Source: DATAFF01 sp044870245
GTDB taxonomy: Bacteria; Pseudomonadota; Alphaproteobacteria; Rhizobiales; Aestuariivirgaceae
DNA: 64,000 nucleotides
Assembly (NCBI GenBank): GCA_044870245.1
Contig: JBIOYR010000050.1
Coordinates: forward strand, 31,809-95,808
Direction of reading: 5' to 3'
Part shown: piece after piece, positions 41,666 to 50,463 of the stretch
How the letters are laid out: every line of letters begins with the position of its first letter
Position numbering within the stretch: the first letter of the stretch is position 1
Translations under genes and position numbers: made by a program
The notes under the pieces: model-generated
Told to the model about the DNA's origin: nothing
The model's input: only the letters and a program-made list of their open reading frames with translations
Database searches by the model: none

Positions 41666-42436
41666 TCACTCGGTATGATATGTCTCGCTATTGCCATCGA
41701 CGGCAATGGCCTGGCCGGAAATCATCGCCGCCTTGGGCGAGGCCAGGAACAGGGCGAGCGCGGCGATTTCCTGCGGACGCACGAAGCGATTGAGCGACAC
41801 GCCCTTGGTGTATTCAGCGCGGAGCTCTGCCTCGCTCCTGCCCGAAGTGCGCGACTCGGCGGCGATGACCCGGTCCATCCGGTCACCCTCGACGGCGCCG
41901 GGGCAGATGGCGTTGACGCGGATGTTCCAGCGACCGACCTCGATGGCGAGCGATTTGGTGAGGCCGATCACCCCCCATTTGGCGGCGGCATAGGGGGTGC
42001 GGAACGGCAGGCCGTAGAGGCCGGCGGTCGAGGAGATGTTGATGATGCTGCCCGAGCGCTGATCCTTCATCACCGGCACGGCGCGGCGACAGGTCAGGAA
42101 TTGCGCATCGAGGCAGACGGCCAGGCATTCGCGCCAGCCGTCGAAGTCCATGTCCTCGACGGTGGCGGTCGGGCCGGCGATACCGGCATTGTTGATGAGG
42201 ACGTCGAGGCCATCGACGGCATCCACCGTATCGTCGAACCAGGTGTCGATCGCATCCTCGTCGCGGACATCGACCGGCGTGGTGACGATCTCGGGATAGT
42301 CGTCATTGAGCCGCGACAGCGCCTCCTCGTCGATATCGCTGGCATGGACACGGTGACCGTCGTCGGCGAAGGCGCGGGCGATCGAGGCACCGATGCCGGT
42401 CCCGGCAGCCGTGATCATCACCCGCAGCTTGCTCAT
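41666..42436 (-). CDS. SDR family oxidoreductase
   Basis: This 256-residue classical short-chain dehydrogenase has the cofactor motif TAAGTGIGASIARAF, NNAGIAG, catalytic Ser in IISS-type INISSTAGLYG and Tyr/Lys in YAAAKWG. The end ISGQAIAVDGN is standard. An acidic residue after strand 2 (ASDIDEEAL) suggests NAD preference. The start overlaps the stop of the carnitine dehydrogenase gene by 4 bp. A role as a second carnitine (for example D-carnitine) or 3-hydroxyacyl dehydrogenase in the operon is plausible but unproven. Confidence 0.88.
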   Translation of the reverse strand: MSKLRVMITAAGTGIGASIARAFADDGHRVHASDIDEEALSRLNDDYPEIVTTPVDVRDEDAIDTWFDDTVDAVDGLDVLINNAGIAGPTATVEDMDFDGWRECLAVCLDAQFLTCRRAVPVMKDQRSGSIINISSTAGLYGLPFRTPYAAAKWGVIGLTKSLAIEVGRWNIRVNAICPGAVEGDRMDRVIAAESRTSGRSEAELRAEYTKGVSLNRFVRPQEIAALALFLASPKAAMISGQAIAVDGNSETYHTE

Positions 42437-43980
42437 CTAAGCGCCCTTCGACCGTTGCCGTCGGACGCCGATGCAGCGGATTTGCGCCGGGGCGCCGGCT
42501 TCGGCTTGGGCACGCGCATGACGCGGCCGAGCTCTGCCGGCCTCTCGAGAGAGCGATGTGCTTCGGCAATGGCCGCGAGCGCTGCCGCCTGCTCGGGCGG
42601 AATCGGGCTTGCCGTGGCGGCCTTGGAGTCGACATGGAGCAGCATCTGCTCGGCGGTCGCGACCAGCTCGCGGCGGCTGAACATCCGATGGAACAGATGC
42701 ATCCGCTTTTCGTCGAAGCCGATCAGGAGAGTCTCGACCGCCATGGCTTGGCCGGCCTTGAGCTCGCGGAAGAAATTCATATGCGTCTCGACCGTGTAGA
42801 AACTGCACCCCGATGCGCGATAGCTCTCGTCATCGCCGATGAAGCGGAACAGCATGTCGGTGGCCTCGCCGAAGGCGGTGAGGTAGGCCGCCTCGGTCAT
42901 GTGGTCATTATAATCGAGCCATGAGGGATCGACAGTTCCCTTCCAGCTCTTGAGCGGTGCGGCGACCTTGGCGCCGGGCTTCCAGCGCTTGGCGGGCCTG
43001 GGCTCGGTCCTTGCCGCATCGTCCTCGCGAGCAAGGGCAAGGCCGGCACCGATCCGGTGCTGCTTCAGGAGCCGCAGGAGGTCGACCAGCACTTCGTTGC
43101 GCTTGGCCTCGATCTCGGCCACCGAACGCCCCGCGGCCTGGGCCTCGCAGCCCTCGATCAGCCGACGTTCCAGCTTGTCGTTCCATTTCGGATAGCGCAG
43201 ATCGGTCCAGGGCAGCTCGAGGCTCGGGTCGAACTGGCGGATGAAGTCGCGCATGCCGCCCGGTCCGCCCGCCAGGTGATAGGTCATGAAAGACCCCATG
43301 AAGGCCCAGCGGAGCCCCGCCGAGTAGGTGATGGCATCGTCGATGTCGCCGGTCGAGCCGACATCCTTGTTCAGGCAGTGCAGCGCCTCGCGCCACAGCG
43401 CCTCCTGCAGGCGGTCGCAGATATAGCCGGGGATCTCCTTCTTCAGCCGCAGCACGTGCATGCCGATCGAGGTGTAGAAGGCGCCCGCCCGATCCATGAA
43501 GGCGGCGCCGGTCCCCTTGCCGGGAACCGTCTCGACAAGCGGCAGGAGGTAGACCGGGTTGAACGGGTGCCCGATCAGCACCCGCTCGGGATGGGGACAT
43601 TGCGACTGCAATCGCGACGGCAGGAAACCCGACGACGAGGATGCGATGATGACGTCGGGCCGGGCGATCTCGCCGATCTCGCGGAACAGGCGGATCTTCA
43701 GCTCTTCGCGCTCGGGGGCGGCCTCCTGGACGAAATCGGCGGCCTTCGCCATGTCGCGCAGCGAGGTGGTGAAGGTGAGCTTGCCCAACCGGGCGGGCTT
43801 GCGGCCGAGGAGCCGCTCCATCGACGGCCAGGCGACGTCGATGGCGGCTCTGAGCTTTGCCTCGGCGGCGGGCGCCGGATCGAAGGCGATGACATCGATG
43901 CCGCGGATGAGGAGCCGGGCCGCCCAGCCGGCGCCGATCAGACCGGTGCCGGCGATGCCGACAGTTGCGACTTCGCCCAT
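42433..43980 (-). CDS. L-carnitine dehydrogenase fused to a hotdog thioesterase
   Basis: This gene encodes 515 residues. The N-terminal 320 form a 3-hydroxyacyl-CoA-dehydrogenase-like enzyme (NAD motif GIAGTGLIGAGWAARLL, catalytic IGHPFNPVYLLPLVE) of the carnitine dehydrogenase group, oxidising L-carnitine to 3-dehydrocarnitine. After a Lys/Pro linker, residues about 345-480 are a 4HBT hotdog domain (VDPSWLDYNDHMTEAAYLTA) as in betainyl-CoA thioesterase, the step giving glycine betaine. This fusion is known from rhizobia. A basic tail follows. It is placed directly between the BKACE gene and the SDR gene, matching the pathway order. Confidence 0.92.
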   Translation of the reverse strand: MGEVATVGIAGTGLIGAGWAARLLIRGIDVIAFDPAPAAEAKLRAAIDVAWPSMERLLGRKPARLGKLTFTTSLRDMAKAADFVQEAAPEREELKIRLFREIGEIARPDVIIASSSSGFLPSRLQSQCPHPERVLIGHPFNPVYLLPLVETVPGKGTGAAFMDRAGAFYTSIGMHVLRLKKEIPGYICDRLQEALWREALHCLNKDVGSTGDIDDAITYSAGLRWAFMGSFMTYHLAGGPGGMRDFIRQFDPSLELPWTDLRYPKWNDKLERRLIEGCEAQAAGRSVAEIEAKRNEVLVDLLRLLKQHRIGAGLALAREDDAARTEPRPAKRWKPGAKVAAPLKSWKGTVDPSWLDYNDHMTEAAYLTAFGEATDMLFRFIGDDESYRASGCSFYTVETHMNFFRELKAGQAMAVETLLIGFDEKRMHLFHRMFSRRELVATAEQMLLHVDSKAATASPIPPEQAAALAAIAEAHRSLERPAELGRVMRVPKPKPAPRRKSAASASDGNGRRALR

Positions 43981-43984
43981 GGGA

Positions 43985-44872
43985 TCACCGTTGCCCGAGC
44001 TTCAGGATGTTGCGCGCCTCGGCGGGGTTTGCGACGCTGGTGCCGATCAGCTCGAGGATCTTGACCGCGCGCTCGACAAGGGAGCCGTTCGAGGCATGGA
44101 CGCCCTTTTCGAGCCACAGATTGTCCTCCAGCCCGACCCGGACATGGCCGCCGAGAAAGGCCGCCTGGGCCACCATCGGCATCTGATTGCGGCCGATGCC
44201 GAACGCTGCCCAGATGGCATTCGGCGGCAGCTCGCCGACCTGGTAGACCAGGGTCCCAGGGTTGCAGGGAGCGCCCCAGGGGATCCCTAGGCAGAGCTGG
44301 AACAACGGCGGGTCGTCGATCAGGCCCTCGGCACAGAGCTGCTTGGCGAACCAGAGATTGCCGGAATCGAAGATCTCCATCTCTGGCTTGACACCGTAGG
44401 ACTGGATGAGCCGGGCCAGCTCCCGGAGCTGCTGCGGGGTCTGGACGACGATGCCGTTGCCGTCGCCGAAATTGAGCGAGCCGCAGTCGAGGGTGCAGAT
44501 CTCCGGCCGGAGCTCGGCGACATGGAGCAACCGCTCGATCGGTCCGACCAGGTCGGTGCCGGGGCCAACGCGCTTTGGGTCCTCGCCGGCACCGATCTCC
44601 AGGTCGCCGCCCATCCCGGCGGTCAGGTTGACGATGACATCCTTGTTGCGCTCGCGAATGCGCTCGACCACCTCGCGGTAGAGATGAACCCCACGGGCGC
44701 CCTTGCCGGTCTCGGGATCGCGGACATGGCAATGGACCACGGCGGCGCCGGCCGAGGCGGCCTCGAGCGCCGATGCGGCGATGTCGCGCGGCTTCACGGG
44801 TATCGCCGGATGCCTGCCGACGGTGTCGCCCGCCCCGGTGACGGCGCAGGTGATGATGACCTTGGGATTCAT
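43985..44872 (-). CDS. Beta-keto acid cleavage enzyme (BKACE, DUF849), dehydrocarnitine-acetyl-CoA type
   Basis: This 295-residue zinc-dependent (beta/alpha)8 enzyme has the zinc pair in AVVHCHVRDPETGKGA, the VNLTAGMGGDLEIG loop, CTLDCGSLNFGDG and the family ending GLEDNLWLEKGVHASNGSLV. It condenses a beta-keto acid with acetyl-CoA; in this operon 3-dehydrocarnitine plus acetyl-CoA would give betainyl-CoA and acetoacetate. It is the first gene of the operon, 4 bp from the dehydrogenase-thioesterase fusion. A 98-bp gap upstream must hold the promoter; a small TGTC-N6-GACA inverted repeat is at 44936-44949. Confidence 0.92.
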   Translation of the reverse strand: MNPKVIITCAVTGAGDTVGRHPAIPVKPRDIAASALEAASAGAAVVHCHVRDPETGKGARGVHLYREVVERIRERNKDVIVNLTAGMGGDLEIGAGEDPKRVGPGTDLVGPIERLLHVAELRPEICTLDCGSLNFGDGNGIVVQTPQQLRELARLIQSYGVKPEMEIFDSGNLWFAKQLCAEGLIDDPPLFQLCLGIPWGAPCNPGTLVYQVGELPPNAIWAAFGIGRNQMPMVAQAAFLGGHVRVGLEDNLWLEKGVHASNGSLVERAVKILELIGTSVANPAEARNILKLGQR

Positions 44873-44970
44873 GGGGTCCTAGCTCCTCGCTCCCTCGAAC
44901 TCGCCGGAGTTTAGGCAAGACCGGCGGGCGGACTTTGTCTTTTGCGACACAGGTTGAAAGCCCCACGCCA

Positions 44971-45429
44971 TCAGGCGGGAGGGGCAGGCCCCGAAGCGCG
45001 GGCATCGACGCCCTCGAGCTCCTTCAGGGTCACGCCCGAAATGCGCCAGGTGCCGTCAGGCTGGCGCTCGAACGCATAGAGGGCCGTCCAGCTCTTGCCG
45101 GCCTTGTCGACAATGGTCACGACCTGGGTCGGGCGGCCGTTCAGCTCCGTGGTCACCGGACCGAAGGCGAAGCTTTGAGGATCGATGACCGGCTGGTAGC
45201 CGCGGCGAACCATCTCCATGAACAGCTCGGAGCTGCCGAATTGGCGGTTGAGGGCAGGGGAGGCGAAGGAGAACGCCTTGCCGCCATCTCCGCTCCGGAA
45301 AGCCTCGATCTGGCTCGAAATGATGTTGCGGAACGCCGCCTGGTCGCTGTCGGAGACCGTCTGGGCCGCTGCCGGGCCGGCGAGGCCGAGAACGATGAGC
45401 AGGGCCAGCATTGTCTGACGGTGGAGCAT
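44971..45429 (-). CDS. Exported DUF4864-type protein
   Basis: This gene encodes 152 residues with an N-terminal signal peptide (LALLIVLGLAGPAAAQ). The mature domain (DQAAFRNIISSQIEAFRSGD, then YAFERQPDGTWRISGVTL) has the cystatin/NTF2-like pattern of DUF4864, a family of unknown function in alphaproteobacteria. ATG 45429 follows AGGAGG. It lies upstream of the carnitine operon on the same strand, and divergent from the cox cluster. No link to either pathway is evident. Confidence 0.82.
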   Translation of the reverse strand: MLHRQTMLALLIVLGLAGPAAAQTVSDSDQAAFRNIISSQIEAFRSGDGGKAFSFASPALNRQFGSSELFMEMVRRGYQPVIDPQSFAFGPVTTELNGRPTQVVTIVDKAGKSWTALYAFERQPDGTWRISGVTLKELEGVDARASGPAPPA

Positions 45430-45617
45430 GCTGCCTCCTTTCCACGAGTCAAGCTGCCAGGGCAGCCTGCCGGGGATGATAGCGCAAGTTGCGAGGTTTG
45501 CTTGACCGCCTTGGGCAAGTGAAGCAAGCTTCCGGCACCAGCGGATTCCGCGGCCGCACTGCCCAGGACTGGATAAGAAGATCTCAAAGCGGCCCCGCGG
45601 TCATCAGGGAGGATGGA

Positions 45618-46082
45618 ATGCCCGCCGTGGCAATGACAGTAAATGGAAGCAAGGTTTCCGGCGACGTCGAGGGCCGGACCCTGCTCGTCGATTTTCTCCG
45701 GAACCAGCTCAACCTCACCGGGACGCATGTCGGTTGCGACACCAGCCAATGCGGTGCCTGCACGGTGCTCATCGACGGCCGGGCGGTCAAGAGCTGCACG
45801 GTTCTGGCAGCCGCCTGCGGCGGCGCGGAAGTGACCACCATCGAGGGTCTGGCGCGGAACGGCAAGCTGCATCCGATGCAGGAGGCGTTCCGCGAGAATC
45901 ACGGGCTGCAATGCGGCTTCTGCACCCCGGGCATGATCTTGACCGCGGTCGACATGGTCAACCGCAAGGGCAAGTCGCTTTCCGAGGAAACGGTGCGCCA
46001 TGAGCTCGAGGGAAATATCTGCCGCTGCACCGGCTACCACAATATCGTCAAGTCGATTCAGGCTGGCGCTTCGCGCATGTAG
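45618..46082 (+). CDS. coxS: (2Fe-2S) small subunit of molybdenum hydroxylase, CoxS-like
   Basis: This gene encodes 154 residues. The N-terminal plant-ferredoxin-type cluster is bound by CDTSQCGAC and a later Cys in VKSC; the C-terminal helical domain holds the second cluster through CGFCTPG and CRCTGY. It transfers electrons from the molybdenum site to the FAD subunit. ATG 45618 follows GGGAGGA; upstream in-frame codons lack a site. It is the first gene of an S-L-M set, the order typical of form II (BMS) rather than form I CO dehydrogenases. Confidence 0.93.
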   Translation: MPAVAMTVNGSKVSGDVEGRTLLVDFLRNQLNLTGTHVGCDTSQCGACTVLIDGRAVKSCTVLAAACGGAEVTTIEGLARNGKLHPMQEAFRENHGLQCGFCTPGMILTAVDMVNRKGKSLSEETVRHELEGNICRCTGYHNIVKSIQAGASRM

Positions 46083-46115
46083 TCGCGACACGGCCAGAAG
46101 CCAGGAGTTGAGATC

Positions 46116-48476
46116 ATGACCGATACAGGAATCGGTGCCCGGGTGGCGCGCAAGGAGGACCAGCGCTTCATCATGGGAAGGGGGCGGTATGTGGACGACA
46201 TCCATCTGCCGCGCGAGACCTATGCGTATTTCCTGCGCTCGCCGCATGCCCATGCGAAGATCGACGCGATCGATACGCGGGCTGCCCAAGCGGCGCCGGG
46301 CGTGCTGGCGGTGCTCACCGGCGAGGATGCGGCGGCCGACAAGATCGGCGGTCTGATCTGCGGCTGGATGATTCACTCGATGGACGGCTCGCCGATGAAG
46401 GCGGGTCCGCATCCGGTGCTGGCGCAAGGCAAGGTGCGCTATGTCGGCGACCACGTCGCAGTGGTGGTGGCCGAAACCCTGGCCCAGGCGAAATCGGCGG
46501 CGGAGCTCATTGACGTCTCCTATACCGAGCTCGATCCGGTGGTCGACCCGGCGGATGCGCCGGAGAACAAGAGTCTCGTCCATGACGGCATCGAGCGCAA
46601 CACGGTTTTCGAGTGGTCGCTCGGCAACAAGGACGCGACCGATGCCGAATTTGCCAAGGCGGCGCATGTCACCAAGCTCGAGATCCGCAACAACCGGCTT
46701 ATCCCCAACGCCATCGAGCCGCGGGCCGCGATCGGCGCCTATGATCCGGGGGAGGAAAGCTTCACGCTCTACACCACCAGCCAGAACCCGCATGTGGCGC
46801 GCCTCGTCATCTCGGCCTTTGTCGGGATTGCGCCGGAGCATAAGCTGAGGGTGATCGCGCCGGATGTCGGCGGCGGCTTCGGCTCGAAGATCTTCATCTA
46901 TGCCGAGGAGGTGGTGTGCCTGTGGGCATCGAAGCGGATCGGCGGCCGGCCGGTGCGGTGGACGGCGGAGCGCTCGGAGTCCTTCCTTGCCGATGCCCAT
47001 GGCCGCGACCACGTGACGACGGCGGAGCTCGCCTGCGATCGCGACGGCAAGATCCGGGCGCTGAGGGCGCACACCATCGCCAATATGGGGGCATATCTGT
47101 CGACCTTCGCCTCGTCGGTGCCGACCTATCTGTATGCGACGCTGCTGTCGGGCCAGTACAACATTCCGCAGATCTTTTGCGAGGTCGACGCAGTCTATAC
47201 CAACACCGCGCCGGTCGATGCCTATCGCGGCGCCGGCCGCCCGGAGGCGACCTATGTGGTCGAGCGGCTGGTCGAGACGGCGGCACGCGAGCTCAAGATC
47301 GATCCGGCGGAGTTCCGGCGGCGCAACTTCATCACCCAGTTCCCGCATCAGACACCGGTGATCATGGCCTATGATGCCGGCGATTATCACGCCTCGCTCA
47401 ACCGGGCTCTCGAGCTTGCCGATTTCAACGGCTTCGCCGCACGCAAGGCGGAGTCGAGCCGCAAAGGCAAGCTCCGCGGCATCGGCTACTCGACCTATAT
47501 CGAGGCCTGCGGCATTGCGCCCTCGGCGGCAGTAGGCTCGCTCGGCTGCGGCGTCGGCTTGTGGGAATCGGCGGAGGTCCGGGTCAACCCGGTCGGCACG
47601 GTCGAGGTGCTGACCGGCTCGCACAGCCACGGCCAGGGGCATGAGACCACTTTCGCCCAGCTGGTGTCGGACCGGCTCGGCATCGCTTTCGATCAGGTGT
47701 CGATCGTGCATGGCGACACCGACAAGGTGCAGTTCGGCATGGGGACCTATGGCTCGCGCTCGGGTGCGGTCGGCATGTCGGCCATCGCCAAGGCGCTCGA
47801 CAAGATCGAAGCCAAGGCGCGCAAGGTCGCGGCCCATGTGATGGAGGCGGCCGAGGGCGATATCGAGTTCCGCAACGGCAGTTTCACGGTCAAGGGAACC
47901 GACCGAAAGATGGGCTTCGGCGAGGTCGCGCTCGCAGCCTATGTCGCGCATAAATTCCCCAGCTCCGAGATCGAGCCGGGCCTCAAGGAGGGCGCGTTCC
48001 ACGATCCGACCAACTTCACCTTTCCGGCCGGGTGTCACATATGCGAGCTCGAGGTCGATCCCGAGACCGGCATCGTCACCATCGCCAAATGGACGGCGGT
48101 CGACGATTTCGGAACGCTGATCAACCCGCTGATCGTCGAGGGCCAAGTCCATGGCGGCATCGCCCAAGGGGTCGGCCAGGCGCTGACCGAGGGGGCGATC
48201 TATGACGAGGAATCGGGACAGCTGATCACCGGCTCCTATATGGACTATTGCATGCCGCGGGCGTCGGACCTGCCGTCCTTCACCCTTGGTTTCGTCGAGA
48301 CCAAATGCCCGTCCAACCCGCTCGGCATGAAGGGATGCGGCGAGGCCGGGGCGATCGCCGCACCGGCGGCGGTGATGAATGCCCTGACCGATGCGCTGGG
48401 GGTCCGCGACTTGCCGATGCCGGCGACTCCGCAGGTGGTGTGGGAGGTTGCTTCCACCCGTCAGGCGGCAGAGTGA
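46116..48476 (+). CDS. coxL: Molybdopterin-binding large subunit, form II CoxL-like
   Basis: This 786-residue xanthine-oxidase-family catalytic subunit has N-terminal domain IGARVARKEDQRFIMGRGRY, the pterin segments GGGFGSK and GSHSHGQGHETT, and the active-site loop AYRGAGRPEA. AYRGAGR is the form II (BMS) motif; form I CO dehydrogenase has AYRCSFR. Glu of the catalytic GCGEAGAIAAP is present near the end. True CO oxidation is therefore uncertain, and an aldehyde or N-heterocycle substrate is equally possible. Confidence 0.94.
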   Translation: MTDTGIGARVARKEDQRFIMGRGRYVDDIHLPRETYAYFLRSPHAHAKIDAIDTRAAQAAPGVLAVLTGEDAAADKIGGLICGWMIHSMDGSPMKAGPHPVLAQGKVRYVGDHVAVVVAETLAQAKSAAELIDVSYTELDPVVDPADAPENKSLVHDGIERNTVFEWSLGNKDATDAEFAKAAHVTKLEIRNNRLIPNAIEPRAAIGAYDPGEESFTLYTTSQNPHVARLVISAFVGIAPEHKLRVIAPDVGGGFGSKIFIYAEEVVCLWASKRIGGRPVRWTAERSESFLADAHGRDHVTTAELACDRDGKIRALRAHTIANMGAYLSTFASSVPTYLYATLLSGQYNIPQIFCEVDAVYTNTAPVDAYRGAGRPEATYVVERLVETAARELKIDPAEFRRRNFITQFPHQTPVIMAYDAGDYHASLNRALELADFNGFAARKAESSRKGKLRGIGYSTYIEACGIAPSAAVGSLGCGVGLWESAEVRVNPVGTVEVLTGSHSHGQGHETTFAQLVSDRLGIAFDQVSIVHGDTDKVQFGMGTYGSRSGAVGMSAIAKALDKIEAKARKVAAHVMEAAEGDIEFRNGSFTVKGTDRKMGFGEVALAAYVAHKFPSSEIEPGLKEGAFHDPTNFTFPAGCHICELEVDPETGIVTIAKWTAVDDFGTLINPLIVEGQVHGGIAQGVGQALTEGAIYDEESGQLITGSYMDYCMPRASDLPSFTLGFVETKCPSNPLGMKGCGEAGAIAAPAAVMNALTDALGVRDLPMPATPQVVWEVASTRQAAE

Positions 48477-48500
48477 CAGCCGTTAGAGAGGACGATTGCG

Positions 48501-49301
48501 ATGTATGAGTTCAACTATCATCGGCCGGCGAGCATCGCCGATGCGGTGCGGCTGCTCGAGACCTCGGAGTCGGCCAAGGTCATGTCCGGCGGCCAGACGC
48601 TGATCCCGACCCTGAAGCAGCGCCTGGCGCAGCCCTCCGACATCGTCGATCTGTCGGGGCTGAAGAACAGCGGCATTGCTGTCACGGGCAATATCCTCGC
48701 CATCAAGGCCGGGACCTGCCATGCCGAGGTGGCCGCGAGCCGCGAGGTGGCCAGGGCCATTCCGGCACTGGCGGCGCTCGCCGGCGGGATCGGCGACCCG
48801 CAGGTGCGCCACAAGGGCACGCTTGGCGGGTCGATCGCCAACAATGATCCGGCGGCCGACTATCCGGCGGCTGTGGTGGCGCTCAACGCCAAGGTCGTCA
48901 CCACCCAGCGCAGCATCGAGGCCGACCGGTTCTTCACCGGCATGTTCGAGACGGCGCTCGGTCCAAGCGAGATCGTCACTGCGGTGGAGTTCGCGATACC
49001 CCAGCGCGCCGGCTATCAGAAGTTCCGCAACCCGGCGTCGCGCTATGCGATGGTCGGCGTGTTCGTGGCGGATCATGGCGGCGGCAATGTCCGGGTGGCG
49101 GTCACCGGCGCGGGGCCTTGCGTGTTCCGGCAGCGGGACATGGAGGCAGCTCTGGCGCGGTCGTTCACGCCGGAGGCGGTCAAGGGCATTGCAACCGATC
49201 CCGGAACCCTGAACAGCGACATTCATGCCTCGGCCGATTATCGCGCCCATCTCGTCGGCGTGATGGCGCGTCGCGCGGTCCAGGCGGCACTGGCGGGATA
49301 G
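48501..49301 (+). CDS. coxM: FAD-binding medium subunit, CoxM-like
   Basis: This 266-residue FAD subunit of molybdenum hydroxylases has SGGQTLIPTLKQRLAQP, KGTLGGSIANNDPAADYPAA and the C-terminal VRVAVTGAGPCVFR region. It takes electrons from CoxS and passes them to an acceptor. It starts 24 bp after coxL. It ends at TAG 49299-49301, and the next gene is open in the same frame immediately after that stop. Confidence 0.94.
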   Translation: MYEFNYHRPASIADAVRLLETSESAKVMSGGQTLIPTLKQRLAQPSDIVDLSGLKNSGIAVTGNILAIKAGTCHAEVAASREVARAIPALAALAGGIGDPQVRHKGTLGGSIANNDPAADYPAAVVALNAKVVTTQRSIEADRFFTGMFETALGPSEIVTAVEFAIPQRAGYQKFRNPASRYAMVGVFVADHGGGNVRVAVTGAGPCVFRQRDMEAALARSFTPEAVKGIATDPGTLNSDIHASADYRAHLVGVMARRAVQAALAG

Positions 49302-49310
49302 GCGGAACCT

Positions 49311-50234
49311 CTGGCCGAGTCTCTCCCCAATTCGATCGATACCACCGTCGCGCTCCTGTCGGGCGGCCGTTATGTGGCCGACCGGTCGCTGGCGACGGTG
49401 GTGTTTCTCGGGCTTCGGATGGGACGCCCGATCTTTCTCGAGGGAGAGGCCGGCGTCGGCAAGACCGAGATCGCCAAGGTCCTGGCAGAGTCGCTGGGCC
49501 GGCGCCTGATCCGGCTGCAATGCTATGAAGGGCTCGACGTCTCCAGCGCGGTCTATGAGTGGAACTATTCGGCCCAGATGATCGAGATTCGCCTCGCCGA
49601 GGCAGTCGGCATCAGAGATCGCGACCGTTTGCAGGAGGAAATATTCTCGTCGCGCTTTCTCATCCGCCGGCCCTTGCTGCAGGCGCTTGACGGCGCGCCG
49701 GGTGAGACGCCGGTGCTCCTGATCGACGAGCTCGACCGCACCGACGAAGCGTTCGAGGCCTTCCTGCTCGAGGTCCTGTCGGACTTCCAGGTGACCGTAC
49801 CCGAGCTCGGGACCATCAAGGCGGCGGCACCGCCGGTCGTCGTCATCACCTCGAACCGGACCCGCGAGATCCATGACGCCCTGAAGCGGCGCTGCCTCTA
49901 CCACTGGGTGTCCTATCCCGATGCCGAGCGAGAGCTCAAAATCATCCGGGCGAGGTTGCCAAACGCGCCGGAAGCGTTGTCCCGCGAGGTTGTCGGCTTC
50001 GTCCAGGCGCTGCGGGGGATGGAGCTTTTCAAGCCGCCGGGCGTTGCCGAGACACTGGACTGGGTGGGTGCGCTCACCGAGCTTGACGCCATTGCCCTCG
50101 ATCCCCGGACGGTCAACGACACGCTTGGCGTGTTGTTGAAATATCAGGATGACATTGCGCGCCTCGAGGGTTCCCCGGCACGGCGGCTGATCGAGCAGGT
50201 CAGGAGCGATCTCGCTCGAGCGTCATCAGGCTGA
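49311..50234 (+). CDS. coxD: MoxR-type AAA ATPase, CoxD-like maturation factor
   Basis: This gene encodes about 307 residues. Walker A is GEAGVGKTE, Walker B VLLIDELDRTD, with sensor SNRTREIHDALKRRC. CoxD-type ATPases help build the Cu-S-Mo or sulfurated Mo site of CoxL together with a VWA partner (CoxE). The start is unusual: homologous-looking sequence (SLPNSIDTTVALLSGGRYVA) precedes the first GTG at 49374, and the only candidate initiator between coxM's stop and there is CTG 49311, with GGCGGA upstream. A start at GTG 49374 would remove this conserved N-terminus. Confidence 0.88.
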   Translation: MAESLPNSIDTTVALLSGGRYVADRSLATVVFLGLRMGRPIFLEGEAGVGKTEIAKVLAESLGRRLIRLQCYEGLDVSSAVYEWNYSAQMIEIRLAEAVGIRDRDRLQEEIFSSRFLIRRPLLQALDGAPGETPVLLIDELDRTDEAFEAFLLEVLSDFQVTVPELGTIKAAAPPVVVITSNRTREIHDALKRRCLYHWVSYPDAERELKIIRARLPNAPEALSREVVGFVQALRGMELFKPPGVAETLDWVGALTELDAIALDPRTVNDTLGVLLKYQDDIARLEGSPARRLIEQVRSDLARASSG

Positions 50235-50247
50235 TATCATCGGAGCT

Positions 50248-50463
50248 ATGGTACGCAAGGCTTCACCGGCAGAACGGCAAACGCGGCGGCTCTCTTCCCA
50301 ACCCCCTGACGAAATTCAGGAAAGTCTGGTCGAGAGCTTCCCGGCAAGCGATCCCCCGGCGTGGACGGCGGCACGGGTCGGAGAACCGTCGCGCCAGCGA
50401 ACCCGCCAACGGCCGGCAGTGAAGCAGAAGGCAGGCCACGAGGCTGAGAGGAGAAAGGATTGA
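50248..50463 (+). CDS. Small protein with VESFPASDPP motif
   Basis: This gene encodes 71 residues, soluble and basic, with EIQESLVESFPASDPPAWT in the middle and a Lys/Arg-rich tail. It shares ESFPASDPP with the 79-residue protein at 32644. ATG 50248 is 13 bp after the MoxR stop, and its own stop overlaps the TTG start of the DnaJ gene, so it belongs to this operon. The function is unknown. Confidence 0.65.
   Translation: MVRKASPAERQTRRLSSQPPDEIQESLVESFPASDPPAWTAARVGEPSRQRTRQRPAVKQKAGHEAERRKD

Noticed and set aside
39986..42799. A 937-codon plus-strand frame across the carnitine operon
   Set aside because: It runs antisense across several conserved genes with biased composition; not a gene.
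45153..48167. A 1,004-codon open frame on the minus strand opposite coxL and coxS
   Set aside because: It is antisense to clearly conserved enzymes, has Arg/His/Asp-heavy low-complexity composition and no domain. High GC with codon bias keeps the opposite frame open.
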